From NCBI GenBank assembly GCA_002069025.1, contig MWBK01000056.1:1-7694 (forward strand): a stretch of DNA of 7,694 nt, given 5' to 3'. This document shows, piece by piece, positions 1 through 5,649 of the stretch; within the stretch, counting starts at the first letter, position 1, and every line of letters begins with the position of its first letter. The notes under the pieces are model-generated. The model did no database searches. It was given only the letters and a program-made list of their open reading frames with translations, and was not told where the DNA came from. Origin of the DNA: Bacteroidetes bacterium ADurb.Bin302. GTDB lineage: Bacteria; Bacteroidota; Bacteroidia; Bacteroidales; Paludibacteraceae. The position numbers and the translations under genes are program-made.

Positions 1-180
1 ATTTAAGCTGTCAATATCTATGTTTTTATCCACCTTTTTTAAGAATCTTCGGGTAGTTCTAATATCTTCTACAATAAAATGTTTGATACGTCTTATTATA
101 TCTGCGTTAGCTGTAGGGAACACGGTGTTTAACTCGCATTCACCAAGCGTATTAGGTATTAAATATAGTATTCCGGACAT
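1..180 (-). CDS. RsmI-like SAM-dependent methyltransferase, N-terminal part (cut by window edge)
   Basis: The leftward frame opens with ATG at 180-178 and stays open to base 1, giving the first 60 residues; the rest lies outside the window. It begins MSGILYLIPNTLGE and continues with an IKHFIVED segment and a RRFLKKVD segment ending near IDIDSLN. This matches the start of the short RsmI-related proteins of the tetrapyrrole methylase family found in Bacteroidetes. The best-known relative, RsmI, 2'-O-methylates a cytidine of 16S rRNA using S-adenosylmethionine. Whether this paralogue has the same target cannot be told from 60 residues. The start is supported by the conserved LYLIP opening and by a promoter-like box 22 bases upstream. 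The gene is divergent from the rsmF-like gene. Family assignment is from recognition of the N-terminus only; the catalytic core is not visible. Confidence 0.85.
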   Translation of the reverse strand, partial: MSGILYLIPNTLGECELNTVFPTANADIIRRIKHFIVEDIRTTRRFLKKVDKNIDIDSLN

Positions 181-201
181 TGTTTTTTGTTGTTGAATAG
201 A

Positions 202-209
202 CAAAGATA
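202..209 (-). promoter_or_regulatory. Bacteroidetes-type -7 box for the leftward methyltransferase gene
   Basis: Read on the minus strand the bases are TATCTTTG, a perfect match to the Bacteroidetes TAnnTTTG box. It would start transcription around 196-198 and leave a leader of roughly 17 bases before the ATG at 180. The -33 partner is weak: a GTTG at 236-233 (minus strand) sits 23 bases away, slightly beyond the usual spacing. Confidence 0.6.
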
Positions 210-245
210 GTGCAAAATACGATATTCACTTTCAACTAAATAAAT

Positions 246-253
246 TATCTTTG
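246..253 (+). promoter_or_regulatory. Bacteroidetes-type -7 box for the rsmF-like gene
   Basis: TATCTTTG is a perfect TAnnTTTG match and the same octamer used by the divergent gene. No convincing TTTG box lies 19-21 bases upstream. Transcription from it should start near 257-260, essentially at the ATG at 260. The TTG at 251-253, which could be read as an in-frame start, lies inside this box and so would not be in the transcript. Confidence 0.55.
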
Positions 254-259
254 CGACTT

Positions 260-1561
260 ATGCAAGTACCTCAAGATTTCATACTGCAAATGCAGGATAT
301 TCTGAAAGATGAAACACCTGATTTTTTATCGACTTTAGATGAAAAAAGTCCTGTAAGTGTGCGTCTTAATAATAAATTAAAATTAAATCCCGATTACCTT
401 AAAGTTGAACATTGCAAAAATGCTTTTTATTTACCCCAAAGGCCACAATTTACTCTTGATCCTTGGTTACATGCCGGAGTTTATTATGTGCAAGAGGCAT
501 CGTCAATGTATCTCGAAAAAATTGTTGAAAAGTATGTCAAATCGGATGTTAATATTCTTGATTTATGTGCTGCACCGGGTGGTAAATCTACTCATTTGTC
601 GTCTTTAATAAGCCCCAATAGTCTGTTGGTTAGCAACGAGATAATGCCTAAAAGAGCATTCGTTTTGGCTGAGAATATGATAAAATGGGGCGATGCCAAT
701 ACAATTGTATGTAATAATAAACCTAAGGATTTTTCTTTTGCTGATTCGTTTTTTGATGTGATATTGGCAGATGTCCCATGTTCGGGCGAAGGAATGTTTA
801 GAAAAGAACCCAAAGCAATAGAGGATTGGAGTCTGAATAATGTTGCGATGTGCGCTAAACGTCAAAAACAAATTATCAGTGATGTGTGGAATACTCTGAA
901 AGAGAATGGTTTATTGATATATAGTACTTGTACTTTTAATACTCAGGAAGATGAGGATAATGTGAGATGGATTGAATCGGGATTAGGAGCAGAGTGTATG
1001 GAGTCGAAGCATTTTTATTTTCATAAGAATAGGGGTGAAGGTTTTTTTATCGCTGCTTTGAGAAAAATATCTAATAATAATAATACCTGTCGTATAAAAG
1101 TTCAGAAAACGGAAAAAGCACATGCTTTATTATCTAATCTTACAAATGCTGATGATTTGACAATAATCCGCAGAACTGATAGTGTTGATGCAGTTCCGTA
1201 TAATAAATTATCGGAGTGTAAATTTTTGTCCGAAAAATTGAACATATTAAAATGCGGTACAAAATTGTGTACGCAGAAAGGGAAAGATGAAATTCCTGAT
1301 ATTCAATTGGCATTATCAAAACATATTGATACATCAAAAGTAAATAAGCTTGATTTAGATTGGTCAACATCAATAAAATACCTAAAAAAAGAGGCATTAC
1401 GTTTAGATAATGCACCTATCGGATATGTGTTGCTCAGCTTTCGTTCAGTGCCACTTGGCTGGGTTAAGAATATAGGAAATAGATGTAATAATCTGTATCC
1501 TAACGAATGGCGAATAAGAATGAATAATATACCTAATGAACAATGCGAATTACCTTTTTAG
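260..1561 (+). CDS. rsmF: RsmF-type 16S rRNA (cytosine-C5) methyltransferase
   Basis: This 433-residue protein belongs to the NOL1/NOP2/Sun (RsmB/RsmF) family, which transfers a methyl group from S-adenosylmethionine to C5 of a cytidine in rRNA. The sequence shows the SAM-binding loop LDLCAAPGGKS (about 100-110), the motif IV cysteine in DVPCSGEGMF (Cys174) and the motif VI cysteine in YSTCTFN (Cys224), so both catalytic cysteines are present. The RGEGFF segment (258-263) follows. A C-terminal PUA-like RNA-binding region (about 345-425) ends near GWVKNIGNR and LYPNEWRIRM, as in RsmF rather than RsmB. E. coli RsmF modifies C1407 of 16S rRNA; the same site here is inferred. ATG 260 was chosen over TTG 251 because the TTG is inside the promoter box, and over ATG 290 because the VPQDF segment is normal for the family. 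The last 19 bases overlap the next gene. Confidence 0.88.
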   Translation: MQVPQDFILQMQDILKDETPDFLSTLDEKSPVSVRLNNKLKLNPDYLKVEHCKNAFYLPQRPQFTLDPWLHAGVYYVQEASSMYLEKIVEKYVKSDVNILDLCAAPGGKSTHLSSLISPNSLLVSNEIMPKRAFVLAENMIKWGDANTIVCNNKPKDFSFADSFFDVILADVPCSGEGMFRKEPKAIEDWSLNNVAMCAKRQKQIISDVWNTLKENGLLIYSTCTFNTQEDEDNVRWIESGLGAECMESKHFYFHKNRGEGFFIAALRKISNNNNTCRIKVQKTEKAHALLSNLTNADDLTIIRRTDSVDAVPYNKLSECKFLSEKLNILKCGTKLCTQKGKDEIPDIQLALSKHIDTSKVNKLDLDWSTSIKYLKKEALRLDNAPIGYVLLSFRSVPLGWVKNIGNRCNNLYPNEWRIRMNNIPNEQCELPF

Positions 1562-2292
1562 GAACAGGCACATCTAGTGGTGTTCCACATATCAATTGCG
1601 ACTGCGAAACCTGTCTTTCGTCTGATCCTAAAGATAAGCGTTTACGTGCATCTGTTATGGTTCAAGAAGGTCATAACAACTTTCTTATAGATTGCGGACC
1701 CGACTTTAGACAGCAAATCCTGGCGCATAAATTTCGCAATATTGATGGTGTTATACTAACACACGAACACTTTGATCATGTTGGTGGATTGGATGATTTA
1801 CGCCCATTTCACGATATACATATTTATGCGGAAAAACGTGTTTGTAACATCGTTAGGTCTAATATGCCATATTGTTTTGATGGTAAAAAATATCCGGGAG
1901 TTCCTAAACTTAATTTGGTCGAAATAAACGAGAATCCATTTTGTATTAACGATGTTAAGATTATTCCGATTCGTTTTTACCACGCTGAATTACCTATTTT
2001 AGGATATAGAATTGGTAATTTCGCATACCTCACAGATATAAGTAGAATAGAAAAATCGGAAATACAAAAACTAGAGGGTGTTAAAGTTCTTGTAGTTGAT
2101 GCATTACGTGAAAGACCTCATTTTTCACATTTCTCTTTATCTGAAGCATTGGCTTTTATTGAACTGTTAAAACCATCCAAAGCATATTTGACTCATATTT
2201 GTCATCAAATGGGGAAAACCGCAGATGTTCAACCGAAATTGCCTAAAGGTGTGTATTTGGCTTATGATGGCTTAGAAGTAAATGTGGAGTAA
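1543..2292 (+). CDS. PhnP-like MBL-fold metallohydrolase
   Basis: This 249-residue cytoplasmic metallo-beta-lactamase superfamily hydrolase has the GTGTSSGVP opening of the PhnP-like branch. A Cys-x-Cys-x-x-Cys cluster follows (Cys19, Cys21, Cys24), which in PhnP contributes a structural zinc. The metal motif THEHFDH lies at 73-79, with further probable ligands His147, Asp165 in YLTDIS, and His218 in LTHICH, so the dinuclear site looks complete. PhnP itself is a cyclic phosphodiesterase of phosphonate breakdown, but no other phn gene is visible, so the substrate is open. The start is fixed by the conserved RITFLGTGTS segment, which begins inside the end of rsmF (19-base overlap). No Shine-Dalgarno sequence is seen, so translational coupling to rsmF is likely. 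Family is certain; substrate is unknown. Confidence 0.88.
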   Translation: MRITFLGTGTSSGVPHINCDCETCLSSDPKDKRLRASVMVQEGHNNFLIDCGPDFRQQILAHKFRNIDGVILTHEHFDHVGGLDDLRPFHDIHIYAEKRVCNIVRSNMPYCFDGKKYPGVPKLNLVEINENPFCINDVKIIPIRFYHAELPILGYRIGNFAYLTDISRIEKSEIQKLEGVKVLVVDALRERPHFSHFSLSEALAFIELLKPSKAYLTHICHQMGKTADVQPKLPKGVYLAYDGLEVNVE

Positions 2293-2307
2293 AATTAATT
2301 GAAAAAG

Positions 2308-2339
2308 TTTGTGCGTTATAAAAAAGTTTCTTAACTTTG
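2308..2339 (+). promoter_or_regulatory. Promoter of the rplU-rpmA operon
   Basis: A TTTG box at 2308-2311 and TAACTTTG at 2332-2339 are separated by 20 bases. This fits the Bacteroidetes consensus TTTG-N19-21-TAnnTTTG exactly and is the best promoter in the window, in keeping with a highly expressed ribosomal operon. The start site should lie around 2344-2346, giving a leader of roughly 73 bases. Confidence 0.8.
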
Positions 2340-2344
2340 CGGCC

Positions 2345-2417
2345 TGTAATTTCTAAAAGGTAAGACAAGATGCTTTTAAGCACACCTCAGGAATGTACCT
2401 ATAAATAATTTTATATC
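2345..2417 (+). promoter_or_regulatory. Possible structured leader of rplU mRNA
   Basis: The leader between the predicted transcription start and the rplU ATG can fold. AGGTA (2358-2362) can pair with TACCT (2396-2400). Enclosed in it is a small hairpin, TGCT (2371-2374) with AGCA (2379-2382) around a TTTA loop. The rest, just before the ATG, is A/T-rich and unpaired, as expected for a Bacteroidetes ribosome entry site. Ribosomal protein leaders often bind their own product, and L21 leaders are known in Firmicutes, but control by L21 here is inference. The stems are short and could be chance. Confidence 0.4.
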
Positions 2418-2729
2418 ATGTACGCAATTGTAGAGATCGCGGGACAACAATTCAAGGTTGAAAAAGACCAAAAAGTATTTGTTCACCGTTTGAATGAAGA
2501 GCGCGGCGCAAAAGTAGAATTTGAAAAAGTTCTTTTGATTGATGCTGACGGAAAAGTAAAGGTTGGTGCTCCTACCGTAGAAGGCGCAAAAGTTTTGGCT
2601 GAAGTTGTTTCTCATGTTAAAGGTGATAAAGTCATCGTTTTCAAGAAACGTCGTCGTAAAGGTTACCGTGTAAGAAACGGACACCGTCAATGCTTTACAG
2701 AGATTTTAATTAAAGATGTTGTCGCTTAA
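2418..2729 (+). CDS. rplU: 50S ribosomal protein L21
   Basis: This 103-residue protein of normal family length starts [18 protein letters not shown], the hallmark N-terminus of L21. It carries the basic RNA-binding segment [17 protein letters not shown] at about 75-91, which contacts 23S rRNA. L21 is an early-assembling component of the large subunit. It is followed 21 bases later by rpmA, the near-universal bacterial partner. No Shine-Dalgarno sequence precedes the ATG; the upstream bases are A/T-rich, as usual for this phylum. Expression should come from the strong promoter at 2308-2339. Confidence 0.97.
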   Translation: MYAIVEIAGQQFKVEKDQKVFVHRLNEERGAKVEFEKVLLIDADGKVKVGAPTVEGAKVLAEVVSHVKGDKVIVFKKRRRKGYRVRNGHRQCFTEILIKDVVA

Positions 2730-2736
2730 TTTATAG

Positions 2737-2742
2737 AAAGGA
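2737..2742 (+). promoter_or_regulatory. Shine-Dalgarno-like site of rpmA
   Basis: AAAGGA ends 8 bases before the rpmA ATG, within the short rplU-rpmA gap. It is noticeable because the other rightward starts in this window lack such a motif. Confidence 0.45.
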
Positions 2743-2750
2743 ATTAGAAA

Positions 2751-3017
2751 ATGGCACATAAAAAAGGACAGGGTAGTTCACATAATGGTCGTGAGTCAGA
2801 AAGCAAACGACTTGGAATTAAGATATTTGGCGGTCAAATTGCTAAAGCAGGCAATATCTTGGTAAGACAACGTGGTACAGTTCATCATCCGGGTGAAAAT
2901 GTAGGTATCGGTAAAGATCATACATTATTCGCACTTAAAGCCGGTGTTGTTGTATTTAGAAAGAAAAAAGAAGATCGTTCATACGTTTCTATAGAAGAAG
3001 TAGCAGAACAAGCATAG
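2751..3017 (+). CDS. rpmA: 50S ribosomal protein L27
   Basis: This 88-residue protein begins [16 protein letters not shown] and continues with [11 protein letters not shown], then [15 protein letters not shown], and GKDHTLFAL: the standard L27 blocks in order. The N-terminal tail of L27 reaches into the peptidyl transferase centre and helps place tRNA. The tail starts directly with AHKKG, so there is no N-terminal extension of the kind cleaved from L27 in Firmicutes. It is the second and last gene of the rplU operon, closed by the hairpin terminator starting 31 bases downstream. Confidence 0.97.
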   Translation: MAHKKGQGSSHNGRESESKRLGIKIFGGQIAKAGNILVRQRGTVHHPGENVGIGKDHTLFALKAGVVVFRKKKEDRSYVSIEEVAEQA

Positions 3018-3048
3018 TTCTGTTCGTTATAACGATATATCATAATAG

Positions 3049-3080
3049 AAATGGAGGTACTTATGTATCTCCATTTTTTT
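3049..3080 (+). terminator. Intrinsic terminator of rplU-rpmA
   Basis: ATGGAGGTAC (3051-3060) pairs with GTATCTCCAT (3065-3074) around a TTAT loop, giving a 10-base-pair stem with a single G-U pair. Two more A-T pairs can form at the base, and the stem is followed by a run of T to 3080. The hairpin ends the ribosomal operon before the serS promoter. Confidence 0.9.
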
Positions 3081-3161
3081 GTCATAAAATTACTGTGAGA
3101 TGTTTGAGCTTATTTATCTGTCTGATAATGCAAAATTCCGTATCTTATTTATTTAAAGTGG

Positions 3162-3193
3162 TTTCTTTTTTTCATAGAATATATATACCTTTG
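3162..3193 (+). promoter_or_regulatory. Promoter of serS-manA
   Basis: TACCTTTG at 3186-3193 is a perfect -7 box, and TTTC at 3162-3165 is a one-base variant of the -33 TTTG, 20 bases upstream. Transcription should start around 3198-3200, about 20 bases before the serS ATG. The rest of the gap from 3081 is A/T-rich, with nothing else I can call. Confidence 0.7.
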
Positions 3194-3218
3194 AGGTCGA
3201 ATTGTAAAATTTAAATAT

Positions 3219-4487
3219 ATGTTGACACTTAAGTACATTACTGATAATACTGATGAGGTAATTGCCCGTTTGGCAAAGAAGCATTTTGATGCCAAAGAAT
3301 CAATAGGAAAGGTGGTTGAGTTAGATAGCAAACGTAAAAAAACACAAGCACAATTGGATGCATGTTTGTCAGAAATTAACCAATTATCACGTCAAGTAGG
3401 TGATTTGTACAAACAAGGTAAAACAGAAGAAGCCAATGCTTTAAAAACTAAAACTGCAGAATTAAAAGAGGCTTCAAAGGATTTTTCTGCATCTATGGAT
3501 GCAATTGAAACTGAAATTACAGATATTTTGTTGACAGTTCCAAATATACCAAATCCGAATGTCCCGGAAGGCGTAGGTGCTGCGGATAATCTTGTAGAAC
3601 GCACGGGCGGTGTTATCCCCGAATTGGCAGAAGATGCTCTTCCTCATTGGGATTTGGCAAAGAAATATGATCTTATAGATTTTGAATTAGGCGTTAAGAT
3701 TTCGGGAGCCGGTTTCCCTGTTTATAAAGGACAGGGTGCAAGACTTCAACGTGCATTGATCAATTTCTTTTTAGATGAGGCTCGTGAAGCAGGATATACA
3801 GAAATTATGCCTCCTACGGTTGTAAATGCGGCATCCGGTTACGGAACGGGTCAATTGCCTGATAAAGAAGGTCAAATGTATAATTGCAATTTAGATGATT
3901 TGTATTTGATTCCTACGGCAGAAGTACCTGTTACCAATATCTATCGTGATGTTATTCTTACAGAACAATATTTGCCAATCAAGAATTGTGCATACACACA
4001 ATGTTTTCGTCGTGAGGCCGGTTCTTATGGTAAAGATGTACGTGGATTGAATCGTCTTCACGAATTTTCTAAAGTAGAAATAGTTCGTATTGATACTCCT
4101 GAACATTCTTATCAGAGTTTAGAAGAGATGATTGCACATGTTGAGAACTTAGTTAAAAAATTGGAGTTGCCATATCGTATATTACGTCTTTGTGGTGGTG
4201 ATATGTCATTTACATCTGCAATAACATTCGATTTTGAAGTATTCTCATCTGCGCAAAAGCGTTGGTTGGAAGTTAGCTCTGTATCAAATTTCGAAAGCTA
4301 CCAAGCAAATCGTTTGAAATGTCGTTATCGTGTAGATAAAAAAACGGCATTATGTCACACATTAAATGGTAGCGCATTGGCATTGCCGCGTATAGTTGCT
4401 GCATTGCTGGAAAATAATCAAACACCTGAAGGAATACGTATTCCGAAGGCTCTTGTGCCATATACCGGATTTGATATGATTAAATAA
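3219..4487 (+). CDS. serS: Seryl-tRNA synthetase
   Basis: This 422-residue class II aminoacyl-tRNA synthetase attaches serine to tRNA-Ser in the cytoplasm. Residues 1 to about 105 form the long helical hairpin (coiled coil) that grips the tRNA-Ser long variable arm. The catalytic domain follows, with TAE at 233-235 (serine binding), motif 2 from FRREAGSYGKD (263-273) to RLHEFSKVE, the EVSSVSNFESYQANRLKCRY block (351-370), and motif 3 with NGSALALPRIVAALLENNQ (383-401). It ends GIRIPKALVPYTGF, as expected. Length and motifs are normal. It has its own promoter downstream of the L27 terminator and is followed by manA after 12 bases. No Shine-Dalgarno sequence is seen. Confidence 0.97.
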   Translation: MLTLKYITDNTDEVIARLAKKHFDAKESIGKVVELDSKRKKTQAQLDACLSEINQLSRQVGDLYKQGKTEEANALKTKTAELKEASKDFSASMDAIETEITDILLTVPNIPNPNVPEGVGAADNLVERTGGVIPELAEDALPHWDLAKKYDLIDFELGVKISGAGFPVYKGQGARLQRALINFFLDEAREAGYTEIMPPTVVNAASGYGTGQLPDKEGQMYNCNLDDLYLIPTAEVPVTNIYRDVILTEQYLPIKNCAYTQCFRREAGSYGKDVRGLNRLHEFSKVEIVRIDTPEHSYQSLEEMIAHVENLVKKLELPYRILRLCGGDMSFTSAITFDFEVFSSAQKRWLEVSSVSNFESYQANRLKCRYRVDKKTALCHTLNGSALALPRIVAALLENNQTPEGIRIPKALVPYTGFDMIK

Positions 4488-4499
4488 AAAAGCATTATT

Positions 4500-5486
4500 A
4501 TGCCGGTAGCCCTATATCCAATGAAATTTAGATCCATCCTCAAACAGGTGTTGTGGGGTGGCTCGAAAATATGTTCTTATAAGAATCTGGATGTGCAAGA
4601 ATCCAAGGTTGGTGAAAGTTGGGAAATCTCTGATGTAAAGGGTAGCGTTTCTGTGGTTGCAGAAGGACCATTGGCCGGTATGAATATTGATGATTTATTA
4701 GAAAAATATCAGGAACTTTTTGTTGGAGAAAAAAATTATCAACGTTTTGGAAATGAATTTCCCTTGTTGGTTAAATTTATTGACGCTGAGCAGGACTTAT
4801 CTGTGCAAGTTCATCCGAATGATGAGATGGCTCGTAAGAGGCATCAATCTAATGGAAAGACAGAGTGGTGGTATATACTAGACTCTAAGCCAGATGCTTA
4901 TTTGTATGCAGGATTTAATCAGAACACCAATAAACAGGCATTTTTTAAAAGTTTAAATGATCATTCTGTATGTGAATTATTGAATAAGGAGATGGTACAA
5001 CCCGGCGATGTGTTTTTTTTGCCGGCAGGTCGAATTCATTCAATATGCAGCGGAATTTTCTTGGCTGAAGTGCAACAAACTTCAAATGTAACTTATCGTG
5101 TATGGGATTATAATAGAAAGGATGCTAATGGTAATTTACGTGAATTACATACTGATTTGGCATTGGATTCCCTAGATTATCATCATTATAAACAATACAA
5201 AACTTTATATAAAACTCGACTAAATAAACAGATTAAACTGCAAGAATGTTCTTATTTTACAGTTAATCTTGTTGAGGCCGATACCTTTATGTCTTTTGAT
5301 TACAAGGGTCTAGACTCTTTTATTATATGGATGTGTGTTGAAGGAAGTGCAGTATATGCTTCTTCAAAGAAACACAAGGGACATATTACAAGAGGAGAAA
5401 CCATATTATTCCCGGCTTGTGACCAACCTGTAGCAGTGATACCTGAAATAGATAGGGTGAAATTTTTGGAAATTTATGTGGAATAA
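4500..5486 (+). CDS. manA: Class I mannose-6-phosphate isomerase (short form)
   Basis: This 328-residue zinc enzyme interconverts mannose 6-phosphate and fructose 6-phosphate, linking glycolysis to GDP-mannose and surface glycan synthesis. The zinc ligands of the class I family are all visible: Gln103 and His105 in SVQVHPND, Glu122 in TEWWYIL, and His180 in LPAGRIHSI. A conserved QQTSNVTYRVWDYNR block (192-206) contains the likely catalytic arginine (Arg200). The C-terminal cupin half is present, ending KFLEIYVE. The length matches the short Bacillus/Bacteroidetes type rather than the longer E. coli type. ATG 4500 is preferred to ATG 4521 because relatives begin with a short lead into the LYPxKF block, which the later start would cut off. 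It lies 12 bases after serS without a promoter or terminator between them, so co-transcription is likely. Physiological direction is not visible. Confidence 0.93.
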   Translation: MPVALYPMKFRSILKQVLWGGSKICSYKNLDVQESKVGESWEISDVKGSVSVVAEGPLAGMNIDDLLEKYQELFVGEKNYQRFGNEFPLLVKFIDAEQDLSVQVHPNDEMARKRHQSNGKTEWWYILDSKPDAYLYAGFNQNTNKQAFFKSLNDHSVCELLNKEMVQPGDVFFLPAGRIHSICSGIFLAEVQQTSNVTYRVWDYNRKDANGNLRELHTDLALDSLDYHHYKQYKTLYKTRLNKQIKLQECSYFTVNLVEADTFMSFDYKGLDSFIIWMCVEGSAVYASSKKHKGHITRGETILFPACDQPVAVIPEIDRVKFLEIYVE

Positions 5487-5491
5487 TTTGC

Positions 5492-5521
5492 TTGTTTATT
5501 GAAAAAATAGTTATACCTTTG
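5492..5521 (+). promoter_or_regulatory. Promoter of tRNA-Pro
   Basis: TACCTTTG at 5514-5521 matches the -7 consensus. A TTG at 5492-5494, in a CTTG context, lies 19 bases upstream as a degenerate -33 box. Transcription would start around 5526-5528, a few bases before the mature tRNA 5' end at 5533. Confidence 0.65.
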
Positions 5522-5532
5522 TGCTGCTTTTG

Positions 5533-5606
5533 CGGGATGTAGCGCAGTCCGGTAGCGCGCCTGGTTTGGGACCAGGTGGTCGCAGGTTCGAATCCTGTCA
5601 TCCCGA
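5533..5606 (+). tRNA. tRNA-Pro (anticodon UGG)
   Basis: A full 74-base cloverleaf is visible. The acceptor stem is CGGGATG (5533-5539) with CATCCCG (5599-5605), and the discriminator base is A5606. The D stem is GCGC/GCGC and the anticodon stem CCTGG/CCAGG. The loop TTTGGGA (5565-5571) holds anticodon TGG at 5567-5569. The T arm has a TTCGAAT loop. The anticodon reads CCA and, with U34 modification, other proline codons. The 3' CCA is not encoded, so it must be added by the CCA-adding enzyme. The gene lies 46 bases after manA, has its own promoter, and a terminator begins 3 bases after its 3' end. Confidence 0.97.
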
Positions 5607-5609
5607 CAT

Positions 5610-5642
5610 AAAAAGACTAACTTTTAAGGTTAGTCTTTTTTT
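5610..5642 (+). terminator. Intrinsic terminator of tRNA-Pro, probably bidirectional
   Basis: AAAAAGACTAAC (5610-5621) pairs perfectly with GTTAGTCTTTTT (5629-5640) around a 7-base loop, and the T run continues to 5642. Because the stem starts with A5, the opposite strand also shows a hairpin followed by five T. It can therefore serve the leftward obgE-M16 transcript, whose stop codon is at 5650-5652. Confidence 0.9.
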
Positions 5643-5649
5643 ATTTTGT

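Noticed and set aside
251..259. TTG at 251 as the rsmF start codon
   Set aside because: It lies inside the TATCTTTG promoter box and adds only three residues before the ATG at 260, where the family-like N-terminus begins.
2376..2690. Leftward 104-codon open frame opposite rplU
   Set aside because: It is a shadow of L21 coding sequence with no recognisable domain or start signal, and it would run through the promoter-leader region of a ribosomal operon.
3025..3034. Palindrome CGTTATAACG after rpmA, considered as an operator or a second terminator
   Set aside because: It has no loop of workable size and no T run; the true terminator hairpin lies just downstream and explains the region.
3114..3128. 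Weak hairpin TTATC/GATAA in the rpmA-serS gap
   Set aside because: It is a five-pair A/T-rich stem expected by chance in such sequence, and it lies outside the predicted serS transcript.
5386..5601. Leftward 71-codon reading frame antisense to the manA end and tRNA-Pro, beginning MTGFEPATTWSQTRRAT
   Set aside because: Its N-terminal part is simply the tRNA-Pro gene read backwards; such antisense-tRNA frames are a well-known source of false hypothetical proteins.
5533..5642. tRNA-Pro 3' end as an integration (att) site
   Set aside because: No integrase gene, no direct repeat of the tRNA 3' end within the window, and the downstream genes are housekeeping or vertically inherited in character.
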